The notes under the pieces are model-generated. The model worked only from the letters and a program-made list of their open reading frames with translations, did not search any database and had not been told where the DNA came from. This document shows, piece by piece, positions 50,377 through 62,713 of a stretch of 64,000 bases of DNA. The stretch is from Streptomyces resistomycificus (GTDB lineage Bacteria; Actinomycetota; Actinomycetes; Streptomycetales; Streptomycetaceae). Every line of letters begins with the position of its first letter. Position 1 is the first letter of the stretch. Location of the stretch: NCBI RefSeq assembly GCF_001514265.1, contig NZ_KQ949005.1, positions 82,160 to 146,159 of the forward strand, given 5' to 3'. The translations under genes and the position numbers were made by a program.

Positions 50377-51215
50377 GCGCGCAGCTCGCCGCCTACTCCA
50401 CCTCCACCGGAGAGGCCTTCCAGTTCTGGATCCTCGGCACCGTCGCCGTGATCGGCGCCCTGTGCACCGTCTTCATGAGGCGGGCCGTGCACAGCGCGCT
50501 CTGCCTCGCCGGCACCATGATCATCCTGGCGGTGTTCTACCTCGCCAACGGCGCCTACTTCCTGGGCGTCGTCCAGATCGTCGTCTACACCGGCGCGATC
50601 ATGATGCTGTTCCTGTTCGTGGTGATGCTCGTCGGCGTCACCGCGGCGGACTCCCTGAAGGAGACCATCAGGGGGCAGCGCTGGCTGGCCCTGCTCTGCG
50701 GCCTCGGCTTCGGCATCCTCCTGGTCGCGGGCATCGGCAACGCCTCCCTCACGGAGTTCAACGGCCTCGCCCAGGCCAACGCGAACGGCAACGTGGAGGG
50801 CCTCGCCGCCCTCATCTTCACGAAGTACGTCTTCGCCTTCGAGATCACCGGCGCCCTGCTGATCACGGCCGCCGTCGGCGCCATGGTGCTCACCCACCGC
50901 GAGCGCACCGAGCGCGCCAAGACCCAGCGCGAGCTGGCGGAGGAGCGTGTGCGCGAGGGCAAGCACCTGCCGCCGCTGCCGGCACCCGGTGTCTACGCCC
51001 GGCACAACGCGGTGGACATCGCGGGCCTGCTGCCCGACGGCACGCCGTCCGACCTCACCGTCAGCAAGACGCTGCGGGACCGCGGTCAGATCCGTGACGT
51101 GTCCCAGGAGGCGCTGAACGACCTGCGGGCCCTGGAGCAGCGCGCCGAGGACCGCCTCGAGCGCTCCGCGGTCGAGCCCGTGAACCGCAAGCGGGCCGAG
51201 GAGGCGTCGAAGTGA
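50373..51215 (+). CDS. nuoJ: NADH-quinone oxidoreductase subunit J
   Basis: The protein has 280 residues and five membrane spans. The third span carries the pi-bulge stretch VVYTGAIMMLFLFVVMLVG. A cytoplasmic tail of about 100 residues (TERAKTQRELAEERVREGKH...) extends past the usual end at about 180. ATG overlaps the nuoI stop. Confidence 0.95.
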   Translation: MSAQLAAYSTSTGEAFQFWILGTVAVIGALCTVFMRRAVHSALCLAGTMIILAVFYLANGAYFLGVVQIVVYTGAIMMLFLFVVMLVGVTAADSLKETIRGQRWLALLCGLGFGILLVAGIGNASLTEFNGLAQANANGNVEGLAALIFTKYVFAFEITGALLITAAVGAMVLTHRERTERAKTQRELAEERVREGKHLPPLPAPGVYARHNAVDIAGLLPDGTPSDLTVSKTLRDRGQIRDVSQEALNDLRALEQRAEDRLERSAVEPVNRKRAEEASK

Positions 51216-51511
51216 ACCCCGTCAACTACCTCTATCTCGCGGCCCTGTTGTTCACGATCGGCGCCACCGGCGTGCTGATCAGGCGCAACGCGATCGTGGT
51301 CTTCATGTGTGTCGAGCTGATGCTCAACGCCTGCAACCTCGCCTTCGTCGCCTTCTCCCGGATGCACGGCAACCTCGACGGCCAGATCATCGCCTTCTTC
51401 ACGATGGTCGTCGCCGCCGCGGAGGTCGTGGTCGGGCTCGCGATCATCGTGTCGCTGTTCCGTTCCCGCCACTCGGCCTCGGTCGACGACGCCAGCCTGA
51501 TGAAGCTGTAA
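51212..51511 (+). CDS. nuoK: NADH-quinone oxidoreductase subunit K
   Basis: The protein has 99 residues and three spans. The conserved Glu is in VVFMCVELMLNACNLAFVAF and a second in AAAEVVVGLAIIVSLF. It is part of the proton-path chain. The GTG overlaps the nuoJ stop. Confidence 0.97.
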   Translation: MNPVNYLYLAALLFTIGATGVLIRRNAIVVFMCVELMLNACNLAFVAFSRMHGNLDGQIIAFFTMVVAAAEVVVGLAIIVSLFRSRHSASVDDASLMKL

Positions 51512-51525
51512 GGGGTCGCTGAACC

Positions 51526-53448
51526 GTGACTAACGCTGAGAACCTGATTGCGCTGCTGGTGGCGGCGCCTCTGCTCGGAGCGGTCGTACTGCTGTGCGGC
51601 GGCCGGCGGCTCGACGCCGTCGGCCACTGGATCGGCACCGCCCTCGCCGCCGTCTCCTTCGTGGTCGGCGTCGTCCTCTTCGCCGACCTGCTCGGCATGG
51701 ACGCCGAGCACCGGACGCTGACCCAGCACCTGTTCAGCTGGGTGCCGGTGGAGGGCTTCCAGGCCGACGTGGCCTTCCGCGTCGACCAGCTGTCGATGAC
51801 GTTCGTGCTGCTCATCACCGGCGTCGGCTCGCTGATCCACCTGTACTCCGTCGGGTACATGGAGCACGACGAGCGCCGCCGCCGCTTCTTCGGCTACCTG
51901 AACCTGTTCCTCGCGGCGATGCTGCTGCTCGTCCTCGCCGACAACTACCTCCTGCTGTACGTCGGCTGGGAGGGCGTCGGTCTCGCCTCGTACCTGCTGA
52001 TCGGCTTCTGGCAGCACAAGCCCAGCGCCGCCACCGCCGCGAAGAAGGCCTTCCTGGTCAACCGCGTCGGCGACGTCGGCCTGTCGATCGCGATCATGCT
52101 GATGTTCACGACGTTCGGGACCTTCGCCTTCGGCCCGGTGCTCGGCACCCTGGAGGAGCCCGGGCTCGTCGGAGGGGCCAGTGAGGCCACGCTCACCGGC
52201 ATCGCCCTGATGCTGCTGCTCGCCGCCTGCGGCAAGTCCGCCCAGGTGCCGCTGCAGTCCTGGCTCGGGGACGCGATGGAGGGCCCGACCCCGGTCTCCG
52301 CCCTCATCCACGCCGCGACGATGGTGACGGCGGGCGTGTACCTGATCGTCCGCTCCGGGGCCATCTTCAACGCCGCGCCGGACGCGCAGCTGGTCGTCAC
52401 CATCGTCGGCGCCGTCACGCTCCTGTTCGGTGCGATCGTCGGTTGCGCGAAGGACGACATCAAGAAGGCGCTGGCCGGATCGACCATGTCGCAGATCGGC
52501 TACATGGTCCTCGCCGCGGGCCTGGGCCCCATCGGCTACGTCTTCGCGATCATGCACCTGGTGACGCACGGCTTCTTCAAGGCCGGGCTGTTCCTCGGCG
52601 CCGGTTCGGTCATGCACGGCATGAACGACGAGGTCGACATGCGCAAGTACGGCGGCCTTCGCACGTACATGCCGGTCACCTTCGTCACCTTCGGCCTCGG
52701 CTACCTCGCCATCATCGGCTTCCCGGGCCTGTCCGGCTTCTTCTCCAAGGACAAGATCATCGAGGCGGCGTTCGCCAAGGGCGGCACCGAGGGCTGGATC
52801 CTGGGCGGCTGCGCCCTGCTCGGCGCGGCCATCACCGCGTTCTACATGACGCGCGTGATGCTGATGACGTTCTTCGGCGAGAAGCGCTGGCAGCCGGACG
52901 CCGAAGGCCACGAGCCGCACCCGCACGAGTCGCCCAGGTCCATGACGATCCCGATGATCGTGCTGGCCTTCGGATCGGTCTTCGGCGGCGCGTTCTTCAG
53001 CATCGGCGACCGCTTCCTGCACTGGCTTGAGCCCGTCACCGGCCACGACCACGGGCACGCCCCGGTCAGCGCGCTGACGGTCACCCTCGCCACGATGGTC
53101 GTGCTCGTGATCGGCGTCGCCGTGGCGTACCTCCAGTACGGGCGCCGTCCGGTCCCGGTCGTCGCCCCGCGCGGGTCGCTGCTCACCCGGGCAGCCCGGC
53201 GCGACCTGCTCCAGGACGACTTCAACCACGTCGTCCTGGTCCGCGGCGGAGAGCACCTCACGCGCTCCCTGGTCTACGTCGACCACACCCTGGTCGACGG
53301 TGTCGTCAACGGCACGGCGGCCTCGGTCGGCGGCCTCTCCGGGCGGATGCGCAAGCTGCAGAACGGCTTCGCGCGGTCGTACGCGGTCTCGATGTTCGGC
53401 GGTGCGGCGATCCTCGTCGCCGCGACCCTGCTGATGAGGGCGGTCTGA
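51526..53448 (+). CDS. nuoL: NADH-quinone oxidoreductase subunit L
   Basis: The protein has 640 residues and about 15-16 spans. The antiporter core is present (LLLYVGWEGVGLASYLLIGF, KSAQVPLQSWLGDAMEGPTP, LIHAATMVTAGVYLIVR), including the Lys and Glu of the channel. It pumps protons at the distal end of the membrane arm. GTG 51526 has AAGGGG about 9 nt upstream. Confidence 0.97.
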   Translation: MTNAENLIALLVAAPLLGAVVLLCGGRRLDAVGHWIGTALAAVSFVVGVVLFADLLGMDAEHRTLTQHLFSWVPVEGFQADVAFRVDQLSMTFVLLITGVGSLIHLYSVGYMEHDERRRRFFGYLNLFLAAMLLLVLADNYLLLYVGWEGVGLASYLLIGFWQHKPSAATAAKKAFLVNRVGDVGLSIAIMLMFTTFGTFAFGPVLGTLEEPGLVGGASEATLTGIALMLLLAACGKSAQVPLQSWLGDAMEGPTPVSALIHAATMVTAGVYLIVRSGAIFNAAPDAQLVVTIVGAVTLLFGAIVGCAKDDIKKALAGSTMSQIGYMVLAAGLGPIGYVFAIMHLVTHGFFKAGLFLGAGSVMHGMNDEVDMRKYGGLRTYMPVTFVTFGLGYLAIIGFPGLSGFFSKDKIIEAAFAKGGTEGWILGGCALLGAAITAFYMTRVMLMTFFGEKRWQPDAEGHEPHPHESPRSMTIPMIVLAFGSVFGGAFFSIGDRFLHWLEPVTGHDHGHAPVSALTVTLATMVVLVIGVAVAYLQYGRRPVPVVAPRGSLLTRAARRDLLQDDFNHVVLVRGGEHLTRSLVYVDHTLVDGVVNGTAASVGGLSGRMRKLQNGFARSYAVSMFGGAAILVAATLLMRAV

Positions 53449-53453
53449 TACCG

Positions 53454-55049
53454 ATGTCCTTTCCCCTGCTGACAGCGACGGCGGTGCTCCCGGCCCTCGG
53501 GGCCATCGCCACGGCCGCCGTACCGGCCGCGCGTCGCACCGCCGCCAAGTGGCTGGCGCTGCTCGTCTCGCTCGCCACGCTCGTCCTCGCGCTCGTCGTC
53601 CTGTTCCGCTTCGACCCGGACGGCGACCGCTACCAGCTCACCGAATCCCACGCCTGGATCGCGGAGTTCGGGGTGCGGTACGAACTGGGCGTGGACGGCA
53701 TCGGGGTGGCGCTCGTCGCGCTGACCGCGCTGCTGATCCCGTTCATCATCCTGGCGGGCTGGCACGACGCCGACCCGCAGGAGACCGGCGCCGCATCCCT
53801 CAGCAGTTTCGCTGCGGGGAGGTGGCGGCCGACACAGGGCTTCTTCGCCCTGATCCTGGCCGTCGAGGCGATGGTGATCATCTCCTTCGAGGCCACCGAC
53901 GTCTTCCTCTTCTACATCTTCTTCGAAGCCATGCTGATCCCGATGTACTTCCTCATCGGCGGCTTCGGGGACCGGGCCCACGCCGGCTCCGACGAGAACG
54001 CTGCGGCCCAACGCTCCTACGCGGCCGTGAAGTTCCTCCTCTACAACCTGGTCGGCGGGCTCATCATGCTGGCCGCGGTGATCGGCCTCTACGTGGTCGC
54101 CGGGAACTTCAGCCTCCAGGAGATCGCCGAGGCGCGCGCCAACGGCTCGCTGGACATGGCGACCAACACCGAACGCTGGCTGTTCCTCGGGTTCTTCTTC
54201 GCCTTCGCGGTGAAGGCGCCCCTGTGGCCGCTGCACACCTGGCTGCCCAACGCGATGGGGGAGGCCACCGCCCCGGTCGCCGTCCTCATCACGGCGGTCG
54301 TCGACAAGGTGGGCACCTTCGCGATGCTCCGCTTCTGCCTCCAGCTGTTCCCGGAGGCGTCGAAGTGGGCGACGCCCGCCATCCTCGTACTGGCGCTGAT
54401 CAGCATCATCTACGGGGCGCTGCTCGCCGTCGGCCAGCGCGACATCAAGCGGCTGGTGGCGTACGCGTCGATCTCGCACTTCGGGTTCATCATCCTGGGC
54501 ATCTTCGCGATGACCAGCCAGGGTCAGTCGGGCGCGACGCTGTACATGGTCAACCACGGCATCTCGACGGCCGCCCTGATGCTGGTGGCCGGCTTCCTGA
54601 TCTCGCGGCGCGGCTCGCGGCTCATCGCCGACTACGGCGGGGTGCAGAAGGTCGCCCCGGTGCTCGCCGGCACGTTCCTGATCGGCGGTCTGGCGACCCT
54701 GTCGCTGCCGGGGCTCGCGCCGTTCGTGAGTGAGTTCCTGGTCCTGGTCGGCACGTTCGCGCGCTATCCGGTGATCGGGATCATCGCCACCTTCGGCATC
54801 GTGCTCGCCGCGCTGTACGTCCTCGTCCTCTACCAGCGGACGATGACCGGGCCGGTGAAGCCCGAGGTCGCGACGATGCCCGACCTCAGGGTGCGGGAGC
54901 TCGTGGTCGTCGCCCCGCTCGTCGTCCTGCTGGTCTTCCTGGGCGTCTACCCGAAGCCCCTCACCGACATCGTGAACCCGGCGGTCAAGCAGACCATGTC
55001 CGACGTGGACAAGAAGGACCCCCAGCCCGAGGTGGAGGCGGCCAAGTGA
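53454..55049 (+). CDS. nuoM: NADH-quinone oxidoreductase subunit M
   Basis: The protein has 531 residues and about 14 spans. The core is FEAMLIPMYFLIGGFGDR, FFFAFAVKAPLWPLHTWLP and HFGFIILGIFAMT. It is the middle antiporter-like subunit. The stop overlaps the nuoN GTG (GTGA). Confidence 0.97.
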   Translation: MSFPLLTATAVLPALGAIATAAVPAARRTAAKWLALLVSLATLVLALVVLFRFDPDGDRYQLTESHAWIAEFGVRYELGVDGIGVALVALTALLIPFIILAGWHDADPQETGAASLSSFAAGRWRPTQGFFALILAVEAMVIISFEATDVFLFYIFFEAMLIPMYFLIGGFGDRAHAGSDENAAAQRSYAAVKFLLYNLVGGLIMLAAVIGLYVVAGNFSLQEIAEARANGSLDMATNTERWLFLGFFFAFAVKAPLWPLHTWLPNAMGEATAPVAVLITAVVDKVGTFAMLRFCLQLFPEASKWATPAILVLALISIIYGALLAVGQRDIKRLVAYASISHFGFIILGIFAMTSQGQSGATLYMVNHGISTAALMLVAGFLISRRGSRLIADYGGVQKVAPVLAGTFLIGGLATLSLPGLAPFVSEFLVLVGTFARYPVIGIIATFGIVLAALYVLVLYQRTMTGPVKPEVATMPDLRVRELVVVAPLVVLLVFLGVYPKPLTDIVNPAVKQTMSDVDKKDPQPEVEAAK

Positions 55050-56695
55050 GCGCAGTAGCCGTCCACAGCCTGTGGACAACCGCGACCGATCCGATCGCGA
55101 AGATCGACGCGCCGAAGTTCGAGTACGGACAATTGTCGCCCACCTTGATCGTCGTCGGCGCGGCGATCCTCGGGGTGCTGGTCGAGGCGTTCGTCCCGCG
55201 CAAGTCCCGGTACTACGCACAGATGTTCGTGTCCGTCGTCGCGCTCGCGGCCGCCTTCGCCGCGGTCGTCGCGCTCGCCGCCGACGGGTACGGCACGACC
55301 AAGGCACGGATCGCGGCGATGGGCGCCATCGCCGTCGACGGGCCGGCCCTGTTCCTGCAGGGCACGATCCTGCTGGTGGCCCTGGTCGGCCTGTTCACGT
55401 TCGCCGAGCGGCGGCTCGACCCCGAGGCGCACGGCAACCGCGTCGACTCCTTCGCCGCGCAGGCCGCCTCGGTACCGGGCAGCGACAGCGAGAAGGCCGC
55501 GGTGAAGGCCGGGTTCACCACCACCGAGGTGTTCCCGCTGCTGCTGTTCGCCGTGGCAGGCATGCTGATCTTCCCGTCGGCCAACGACCTGCTGACGCTG
55601 TTCGTGGCCCTGGAGGTCTTCTCGCTCCCGCTGTACCTGCTGTGCGCGCTGGCCCGCCGCAAGCGGCTCATGTCACAGGAGGCAGCGGTCAAGTACTTCC
55701 TGCTGGGAGCCTTCGCCTCCGCCTTCACCCTGTTCGGCATCGCGCTGCTGTACGGCTACGCGGGCTCGATGTCGTACGGCACCATCGCGCAGGTCGTCGA
55801 CGGCCAGGTCCAGACCGTCAACCCGGCGCTCGCGGACACCATGGGCAACGACGCACTGCTGCTCGTCGGCGCCGCGATGCTGGTGATGGGCCTGCTGTTC
55901 AAGGTCGGCGCGGTCCCCTTCCACATGTGGACGCCCGACGTCTACCAGGGCGCGCCCACCCCGGTGACCGGCTTCATGGCGGCGGCGACCAAGGTGGCGG
56001 CCTTCGGCGCGCTGCTGCGGGTGCTGTACGTCGTCCTGCCCGGGCTGCGCTGGGACTGGCGGCCGGTCATGTGGGGCGTCGCGATCGTCACCATGCTCGG
56101 CGGTGCGATCGTCGCGATCACCCAGACCGACATCAAGCGGCTGCTGGCGTACTCGTCCATCGCGCACGCCGGATTCATCCTCGCGGGTGTCATCGCGACC
56201 ACGCCCGACGGCGTGTCCTCGGTCCTCTTCTACCTGGCCGCGTACTCGTTCGTGACCATCGGGGCGTTCGCGGTGGTGACCCTGGTGCGGGACGCGGGCG
56301 GCGAGGCGACCCACCTGTCCAAGTGGGCGGGCCTCGGCAGGCGTTCACCGCTGGTGGCGGCCGTGTTCGCGGTGTTCCTGCTCGCCTTCGCGGGCATCCC
56401 GCTCACCTCCGGGTTCACCGGGAAGTTCGCGGTCTTCAAGGCGGCGGCGGAAGGCGGCGCGGCCCCTCTGGTCGTGGTCGGTGTGATCTCGTCCGCGATC
56501 GCGGCGTTCTTCTACATCCGCGTCATCGTGCTGATGTTCTTCAGTGAGCCGCGGCCCGAAGGACCGACCGTGGCCGTGCCGTCGCTGCTGACGACGACCG
56601 CGATCGGGGTCGGCGTGGCGGTGACGCTGGTGCTCGGTGTGGCGCCCCAGTACTTCCTTGACCTGGCCAACCAGGCGGGAGTCTTCGTGCGCTGA
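55046..56695 (+). CDS. nuoN: NADH-quinone oxidoreductase subunit N
   Basis: The protein has 549 residues and about 14 spans. Typical stretches are LLTLFVALEVFSLPLYLLCA, KVGAVPFHMWTPDVYQGAPT and KRLLAYSSIAHAGFILAG. It is the last gene of the operon. A hairpin terminator lies 32 nt downstream. Confidence 0.97.
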   Translation: MSAVAVHSLWTTATDPIAKIDAPKFEYGQLSPTLIVVGAAILGVLVEAFVPRKSRYYAQMFVSVVALAAAFAAVVALAADGYGTTKARIAAMGAIAVDGPALFLQGTILLVALVGLFTFAERRLDPEAHGNRVDSFAAQAASVPGSDSEKAAVKAGFTTTEVFPLLLFAVAGMLIFPSANDLLTLFVALEVFSLPLYLLCALARRKRLMSQEAAVKYFLLGAFASAFTLFGIALLYGYAGSMSYGTIAQVVDGQVQTVNPALADTMGNDALLLVGAAMLVMGLLFKVGAVPFHMWTPDVYQGAPTPVTGFMAAATKVAAFGALLRVLYVVLPGLRWDWRPVMWGVAIVTMLGGAIVAITQTDIKRLLAYSSIAHAGFILAGVIATTPDGVSSVLFYLAAYSFVTIGAFAVVTLVRDAGGEATHLSKWAGLGRRSPLVAAVFAVFLLAFAGIPLTSGFTGKFAVFKAAAEGGAAPLVVVGVISSAIAAFFYIRVIVLMFFSEPRPEGPTVAVPSLLTTTAIGVGVAVTLVLGVAPQYFLDLANQAGVFVR

Positions 56696-56727
56696 GTACG
56701 CCGGCCCGCGGCGTCCGTGCGGGCACT

Positions 56728-56760
56728 GGGCCCCGGTTTCCCTGGTGGGAGCCGGGGCCC
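56728..56760 (+). terminator. Terminator of the nuo operon
   Basis: GGGCCCCGG (56728-56736) pairs with CCGGGGCCC (56752-56760), and the 15-nt loop contains a further TCCC/GGGA stem. It lies 32 nt after nuoN. Confidence 0.75.
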
Positions 56761-56897
56761 TGGCGTGTGCGGGCGGTGCGGTCGGCCGGCCGAGTGCGGA
56801 GCGTCGCGGAAGCGGCCTGTGGATAACTCCGGCGGTGTCAGTCGGGACCCCTATCGTGGAGGCAGTGGTCGAAGGACGACGCACGGGGGGCACGGCA

Positions 56898-58904
<2,007 letters not shown>

Positions 58905-59057
58905 CGCGGGACAGGGGCCGGAGGATCTGACAGACCGCGGGTCCGGGGCCGACGCTCCGAGAAGCGCTCCGTCGGAGGGTCGCTCATCGGGGCGTCGGCA
59001 CGCTGATCCGCCGGGGGAGCCGACCGCCCGGAGTCGGGGGGCGGGGGCTCCGGTGGG

Positions 59058-61895
59058 TCACAGGGCCCTGATCGCGTACGCCCTGACGTCCGCGTCGGAG
59101 TCGGTGGTGGCCGTGGCCAGGGCCGCCCGGGCCTCCTCGGTGCCGGTGTGCCGGGTCAGTGCCAGGACCGCCGCCTTGCGGACGTCGGCGTTGGGGTCGG
59201 CCAAGGCCTTGGCGAGTGCGGGGACGGCCGTGTCCGCGTCCGCGGCCGACAGAGCGGTGGCGGCGCCGGCCCGGACCTGCCAGACGGGGTCCGCCAGGGC
59301 GGCCACGGCATGGGCGGTGAGGAGCGGCGGGCAGCCGGTCGTCCCCAGCGCCCCGTAGGCGGCGGCGCGGACCAGGGCGTCGGGGTCGTCGACGAGGTCG
59401 GTGAGGGCCGCGAGGACGGGGCCGGGTGCGGTCTCCGCCGAGGCCGGATCCACCGGCGCGGGCCGTGCTGCCGGGGCCGGGCGGGCCGCCCACACCGTCG
59501 CCAGGCCCCTGGCGACGGTGACGCGGACCTCGCGGGAGGGATCGGTGGTCGCCGCGCGGGCGAGTTCCTCCGCCGCGTCCACCGACACCAGCGCACGGAC
59601 GGCCTCGATGCGGACGGTGATGTCGGAGTCCGTCAGCAAGCCCGCGAACAGCGGGGCGTCTCCCAGCAGCAGGGCGCGCAGGACGTCCAGCGCGGCGGCG
59701 CGGACGACCGGGTCGGACACGCCCAGGGCTGCGACCAGGCCGTCGCGCAGGGCCGGCTCGGGCGGCAGCGTCTCGACGAGTTCCCGCAGGGAGGCGGCCG
59801 CGGCGGAACGCACGCCGGCGTCGGCGTCGGAGAGCGCGGCGGCCAGCGCGGGACCGGTGCCCGGCGGCACCGTCTCCGTCAGGACGGTGACGGCGGTTCG
59901 GCGGACGGCGGGTTCCGGGTCGGCCAAGTAGGGGCCCAGGACCGAGAGTTCGGGTTCCTCGTCGGCCAGGGCGAGGAGTTCCAGCAGGCGGGGCGAGGTC
60001 GGGGCGTCCGCCTCCGCAGCGGTGGGGACCTCGGCGGCGTCGGGGAAGCCGGGGGCCTCGGCCGGTGCCGGCACCCGTGCCACCGGCGCCACCTCCCGTG
60101 CTCCGGCGGTGGCCACCTGCTCCGGGTGGACCTCGCCGAGGTGGCGGGAGGGGCCGCCGGTCGGGGTGAACTCCTCGACCGGCACCAGATAGGGAGCCAC
60201 GGGACGAGCCGTGAACTCCATCGCACCAGAGGGGGACTTGTGCAGATCGAGGTGGTGGAACCAGGACGCGTCGTCGCGCCGAGGGTGGTCGAGACGGTCG
60301 TGGTAGAGGCCCCAGCGGGACTCCGTGCGGGCCAGGGAGGCACGAGCGGCCATCTCCGCGCAGTCGCGGATGAAGGTGACCTCCGCGCAGCGCATCAGCT
60401 CGTGCGCGGTCTGGGCACCCATCTCGGCGATGTCGACGCGCATCCGTTCGAACGCCTCGAGGGCCAGGGAGAGCCGGGCGCCGGACTTCGGCGGGGCCAC
60501 GTAGTCGTTCACGAAGCGGCGCAGCTTGTACTCGACCTGGGTCTGCGGGGGGCCGTCCGGGTTGCGCAGCGGGCGGTAGATCAGCTCGTGGGCGTCGCGC
60601 AGCTGGTCGGCGGGCAGCTCGCCCTCGTAGGGCCGGTACTGCGCCGCGTCCGCTCCCGCGAGGTCGCCGAAGACGAACGCGCCGATCATGTAGTTGTGCG
60701 GGACGCAGGCCAGGTCGCCGGCGGCGTACAGGCGGGGGAGGGTCGTGCGGGCGTGGTCGTCGACGCGCACGCCGGAGGCCGAGTGGCCGCCGCACAGGCC
60801 GATCTCGGAGATGTGCATCTCGATGTCGTGGGTGCGGTAGTCGTGGCCGCGGCCGGAGTGGAAGGTGCCGCGGGTGGGACGCTCGGTGGTGTGCAGGATC
60901 GACTCCAGGGCCGAGACCGACTCCTCCGGGAGGTGGCTCAGCTTCAGGTACACCGGGCCCCGGTCGGAGGCGACCTCGGCCGCGAACTCGGCCATCATCT
61001 GGCCCGACCAGTAGTCGGAGTCGACGAACCGTTCGCCGTGCCGGTTGACCTGGTAGCCGCCGAACGGGTTGGCGACGTAGGCGCAGGCCGGGCCGTTGTA
61101 GTCCTTGATCAGCGGGTTGATCTGGAAGCACTCGATGCCGGTGAGCTCGGCGCCCGCGTGGTAGGCCATGGCGTAGCCGTCGCCCGCGTTGGTCGGGTTC
61201 TCGTAGGTGCCGTAGAGGTAGCCGGAGGCGGGCAGGCCGAGCCGGCCGCAGGGGCCGGTGGCGAGGATGACCGCGCCGGCGCGGACGGTGACGAACTGTC
61301 CCGTGCGGGTGTTGAAGCCCACCGCCCCGACGGCCCGCCGGTCCTCGCCCTCGCCGGCCGTCAGCACGCGCACCGGCATCACCCGGTTCTCGATGCGGAT
61401 CCTCTCCCGCATCTCGCGTCGCCGCAGCTGCCGGTAGAGGACCTTCTTGACGTCCTTGCCCTCCGGCATCGGCAGCACGTAGGAGCCGGAGCGGTGCACC
61501 TGACGGACCGCGTACTCGTTGTGCTCGTCCTTCTCGAACTTCACGCCGTACGACTCCAGGCGCTGCACCATGGCGAAGCCACGGGTGGCGGTCTGGCGGA
61601 CGGTGGACTGGTCGACGATGCCGTCGTTGGCGCGGGTGATCTCGGCGACGTAGTCGTCGGGCTCGGCGCGGCCGGGGACGACCGCGTTGTTGACGCCGTC
61701 CATGCCCATCGCGAGGGCGCCGGAGTGGCGGACGTGGGCCTTCTCCAAAAGGATCACGTCGGCGCCGTTCTCGGCGGCGGTCAGGGCCGCCATGGTGCCG
61801 GCGGTGCCGCCACCGATGACGAGGACATCGCAGGTCAGCTCTTCGGCGTCGTCGATGGCGGGGATCTCGAGGGGCGTGTTCGCGGGGGTGGTCAC
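59058..61895 (-). CDS. FAD-dependent fumarate reductase-like flavoprotein with HEAT-repeat tail
   Basis: The protein has 945 residues. The N-terminal 590 form a fumarate reductase/succinate dehydrogenase-like flavoprotein: FAD motif VLVIGGGTAGTMAALTAAEN, then HSGALAMGMDGVNNAVVPGR, and the C-terminal RLYAAGDLACVP part. After a Pro/Ala linker (about 590-640) come about nine HEAT-type helix pairs (for example DPEPAVRRTAVTVL, DSDITVRIEAVRALV, DPNADVRKAAVLALTRH), ending at the C-terminus. HEAT repeats imply a partner protein. GTG 61895 has AAAGG 7 nt upstream. The gene is 11 bp from the ABC ATPase and transcribed with the transporter. Confidence 0.82.
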   Translation of the reverse strand: MTTPANTPLEIPAIDDAEELTCDVLVIGGGTAGTMAALTAAENGADVILLEKAHVRHSGALAMGMDGVNNAVVPGRAEPDDYVAEITRANDGIVDQSTVRQTATRGFAMVQRLESYGVKFEKDEHNEYAVRQVHRSGSYVLPMPEGKDVKKVLYRQLRRREMRERIRIENRVMPVRVLTAGEGEDRRAVGAVGFNTRTGQFVTVRAGAVILATGPCGRLGLPASGYLYGTYENPTNAGDGYAMAYHAGAELTGIECFQINPLIKDYNGPACAYVANPFGGYQVNRHGERFVDSDYWSGQMMAEFAAEVASDRGPVYLKLSHLPEESVSALESILHTTERPTRGTFHSGRGHDYRTHDIEMHISEIGLCGGHSASGVRVDDHARTTLPRLYAAGDLACVPHNYMIGAFVFGDLAGADAAQYRPYEGELPADQLRDAHELIYRPLRNPDGPPQTQVEYKLRRFVNDYVAPPKSGARLSLALEAFERMRVDIAEMGAQTAHELMRCAEVTFIRDCAEMAARASLARTESRWGLYHDRLDHPRRDDASWFHHLDLHKSPSGAMEFTARPVAPYLVPVEEFTPTGGPSRHLGEVHPEQVATAGAREVAPVARVPAPAEAPGFPDAAEVPTAAEADAPTSPRLLELLALADEEPELSVLGPYLADPEPAVRRTAVTVLTETVPPGTGPALAAALSDADAGVRSAAAASLRELVETLPPEPALRDGLVAALGVSDPVVRAAALDVLRALLLGDAPLFAGLLTDSDITVRIEAVRALVSVDAAEELARAATTDPSREVRVTVARGLATVWAARPAPAARPAPVDPASAETAPGPVLAALTDLVDDPDALVRAAAYGALGTTGCPPLLTAHAVAALADPVWQVRAGAATALSAADADTAVPALAKALADPNADVRKAAVLALTRHTGTEEARAALATATTDSDADVRAYAIRAL

Positions 61896-61906
61896 CGGAG
61901 GGCCTT

Positions 61907-62713
61907 TCAGGTACCGAGCGAGGTGAGGACTTCGCGCCGCAACGCCACGCGGGCCGGGTCGTCGTGGGCCGAGCGGTCGCGGGGGTGCGGCACGTCGCGT
62001 ACGGCGGTCAGCCGGCCGGAGCCGAGGAGGGCCACGCGGTCACCGAGGAAGAGGGCCTCGTCCACGTCGTGGGTGACGAAGACGACGGTGGCGCCCGTGC
62101 CGTGCAGCACGTCGACCAGCAGGTCCTGCATGCCGGCGCGGGTCTGGGCGTCGAGGGCGCCGAAGGGTTCGTCCATCAGGACCGCGCGCGGGCGGGCGGC
62201 GAGGGCGCGGGCCAGCTGTGCGCGCTGGCGCTGGCCGCCGGAGACGCGGTGCGGCAACTGCTGCATCCGGTCGGCGAGTCCGACGTGGTCCAGCCAGGTC
62301 TCGGCCTGTGCCCTGCGCTGGGAGCGCGGCAACCCCTGGATGGCGAGCGGGAGTTCGACGTTGGCGCGCAGGGTCCGCCAGGGGAGGAGAGCGTCCTCCT
62401 GGAAGACCAGGGCACGGTCGGCGCTCGGGCCGGTCAGGGGGCGCCCGTCCTGGGTCACCTCGCCGGACAGCGGCGGCAGGAGGCCGGCGAGGGTGCGCAG
62501 CAGCGTCGACTTGCCGCAGCCGGATGAGCCGACGACGGTGAGGATCTCACCGGGCGCGACATCCAGGTCCACGCCGGACACGACGGGCGAGCTGGGGCGG
62601 CCGAGCTCGGCGCCGGCGAGGGTGAGCCGGGTGCCGCGTACCGTCGGCGGCGCCGGTGCCGCACCGGCATTCTCAGTGGGAGGGGCGGTCCGGGTCTCAG
62701 ACGAGGTGCTCAT
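61907..62713 (-). CDS. ABC transporter ATP-binding protein (sulfonate/nitrate type)
   Basis: The protein has 268 residues. Walker A is VVGSSGCGKST, the signature VSGGQRQRAQLARAL and Walker B VLMDEPFGALDAQ. The family is the SsuB/TauB/NrtD group that powers import of sulfonates, nitrate or similar anions. Its ATG overlaps the permease gene by 17 bp. Confidence 0.92.
   Translation of the reverse strand: MSTSSETRTAPPTENAGAAPAPPTVRGTRLTLAGAELGRPSSPVVSGVDLDVAPGEILTVVGSSGCGKSTLLRTLAGLLPPLSGEVTQDGRPLTGPSADRALVFQEDALLPWRTLRANVELPLAIQGLPRSQRRAQAETWLDHVGLADRMQQLPHRVSGGQRQRAQLARALAARPRAVLMDEPFGALDAQTRAGMQDLLVDVLHGTGATVVFVTHDVDEALFLGDRVALLGSGRLTAVRDVPHPRDRSAHDDPARVALRREVLTSLGT

Noticed and set aside
55071..55079. 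TGTGGACAA, a DnaA-box match at the nuoN start
   Set aside because: It is a single box inside coding sequence; no cluster or AT-rich unwinding region accompanies it.
56818..56826. TGTGGATAA, a DnaA-box-like match before recQ
   Set aside because: It is isolated and probably due to chance.
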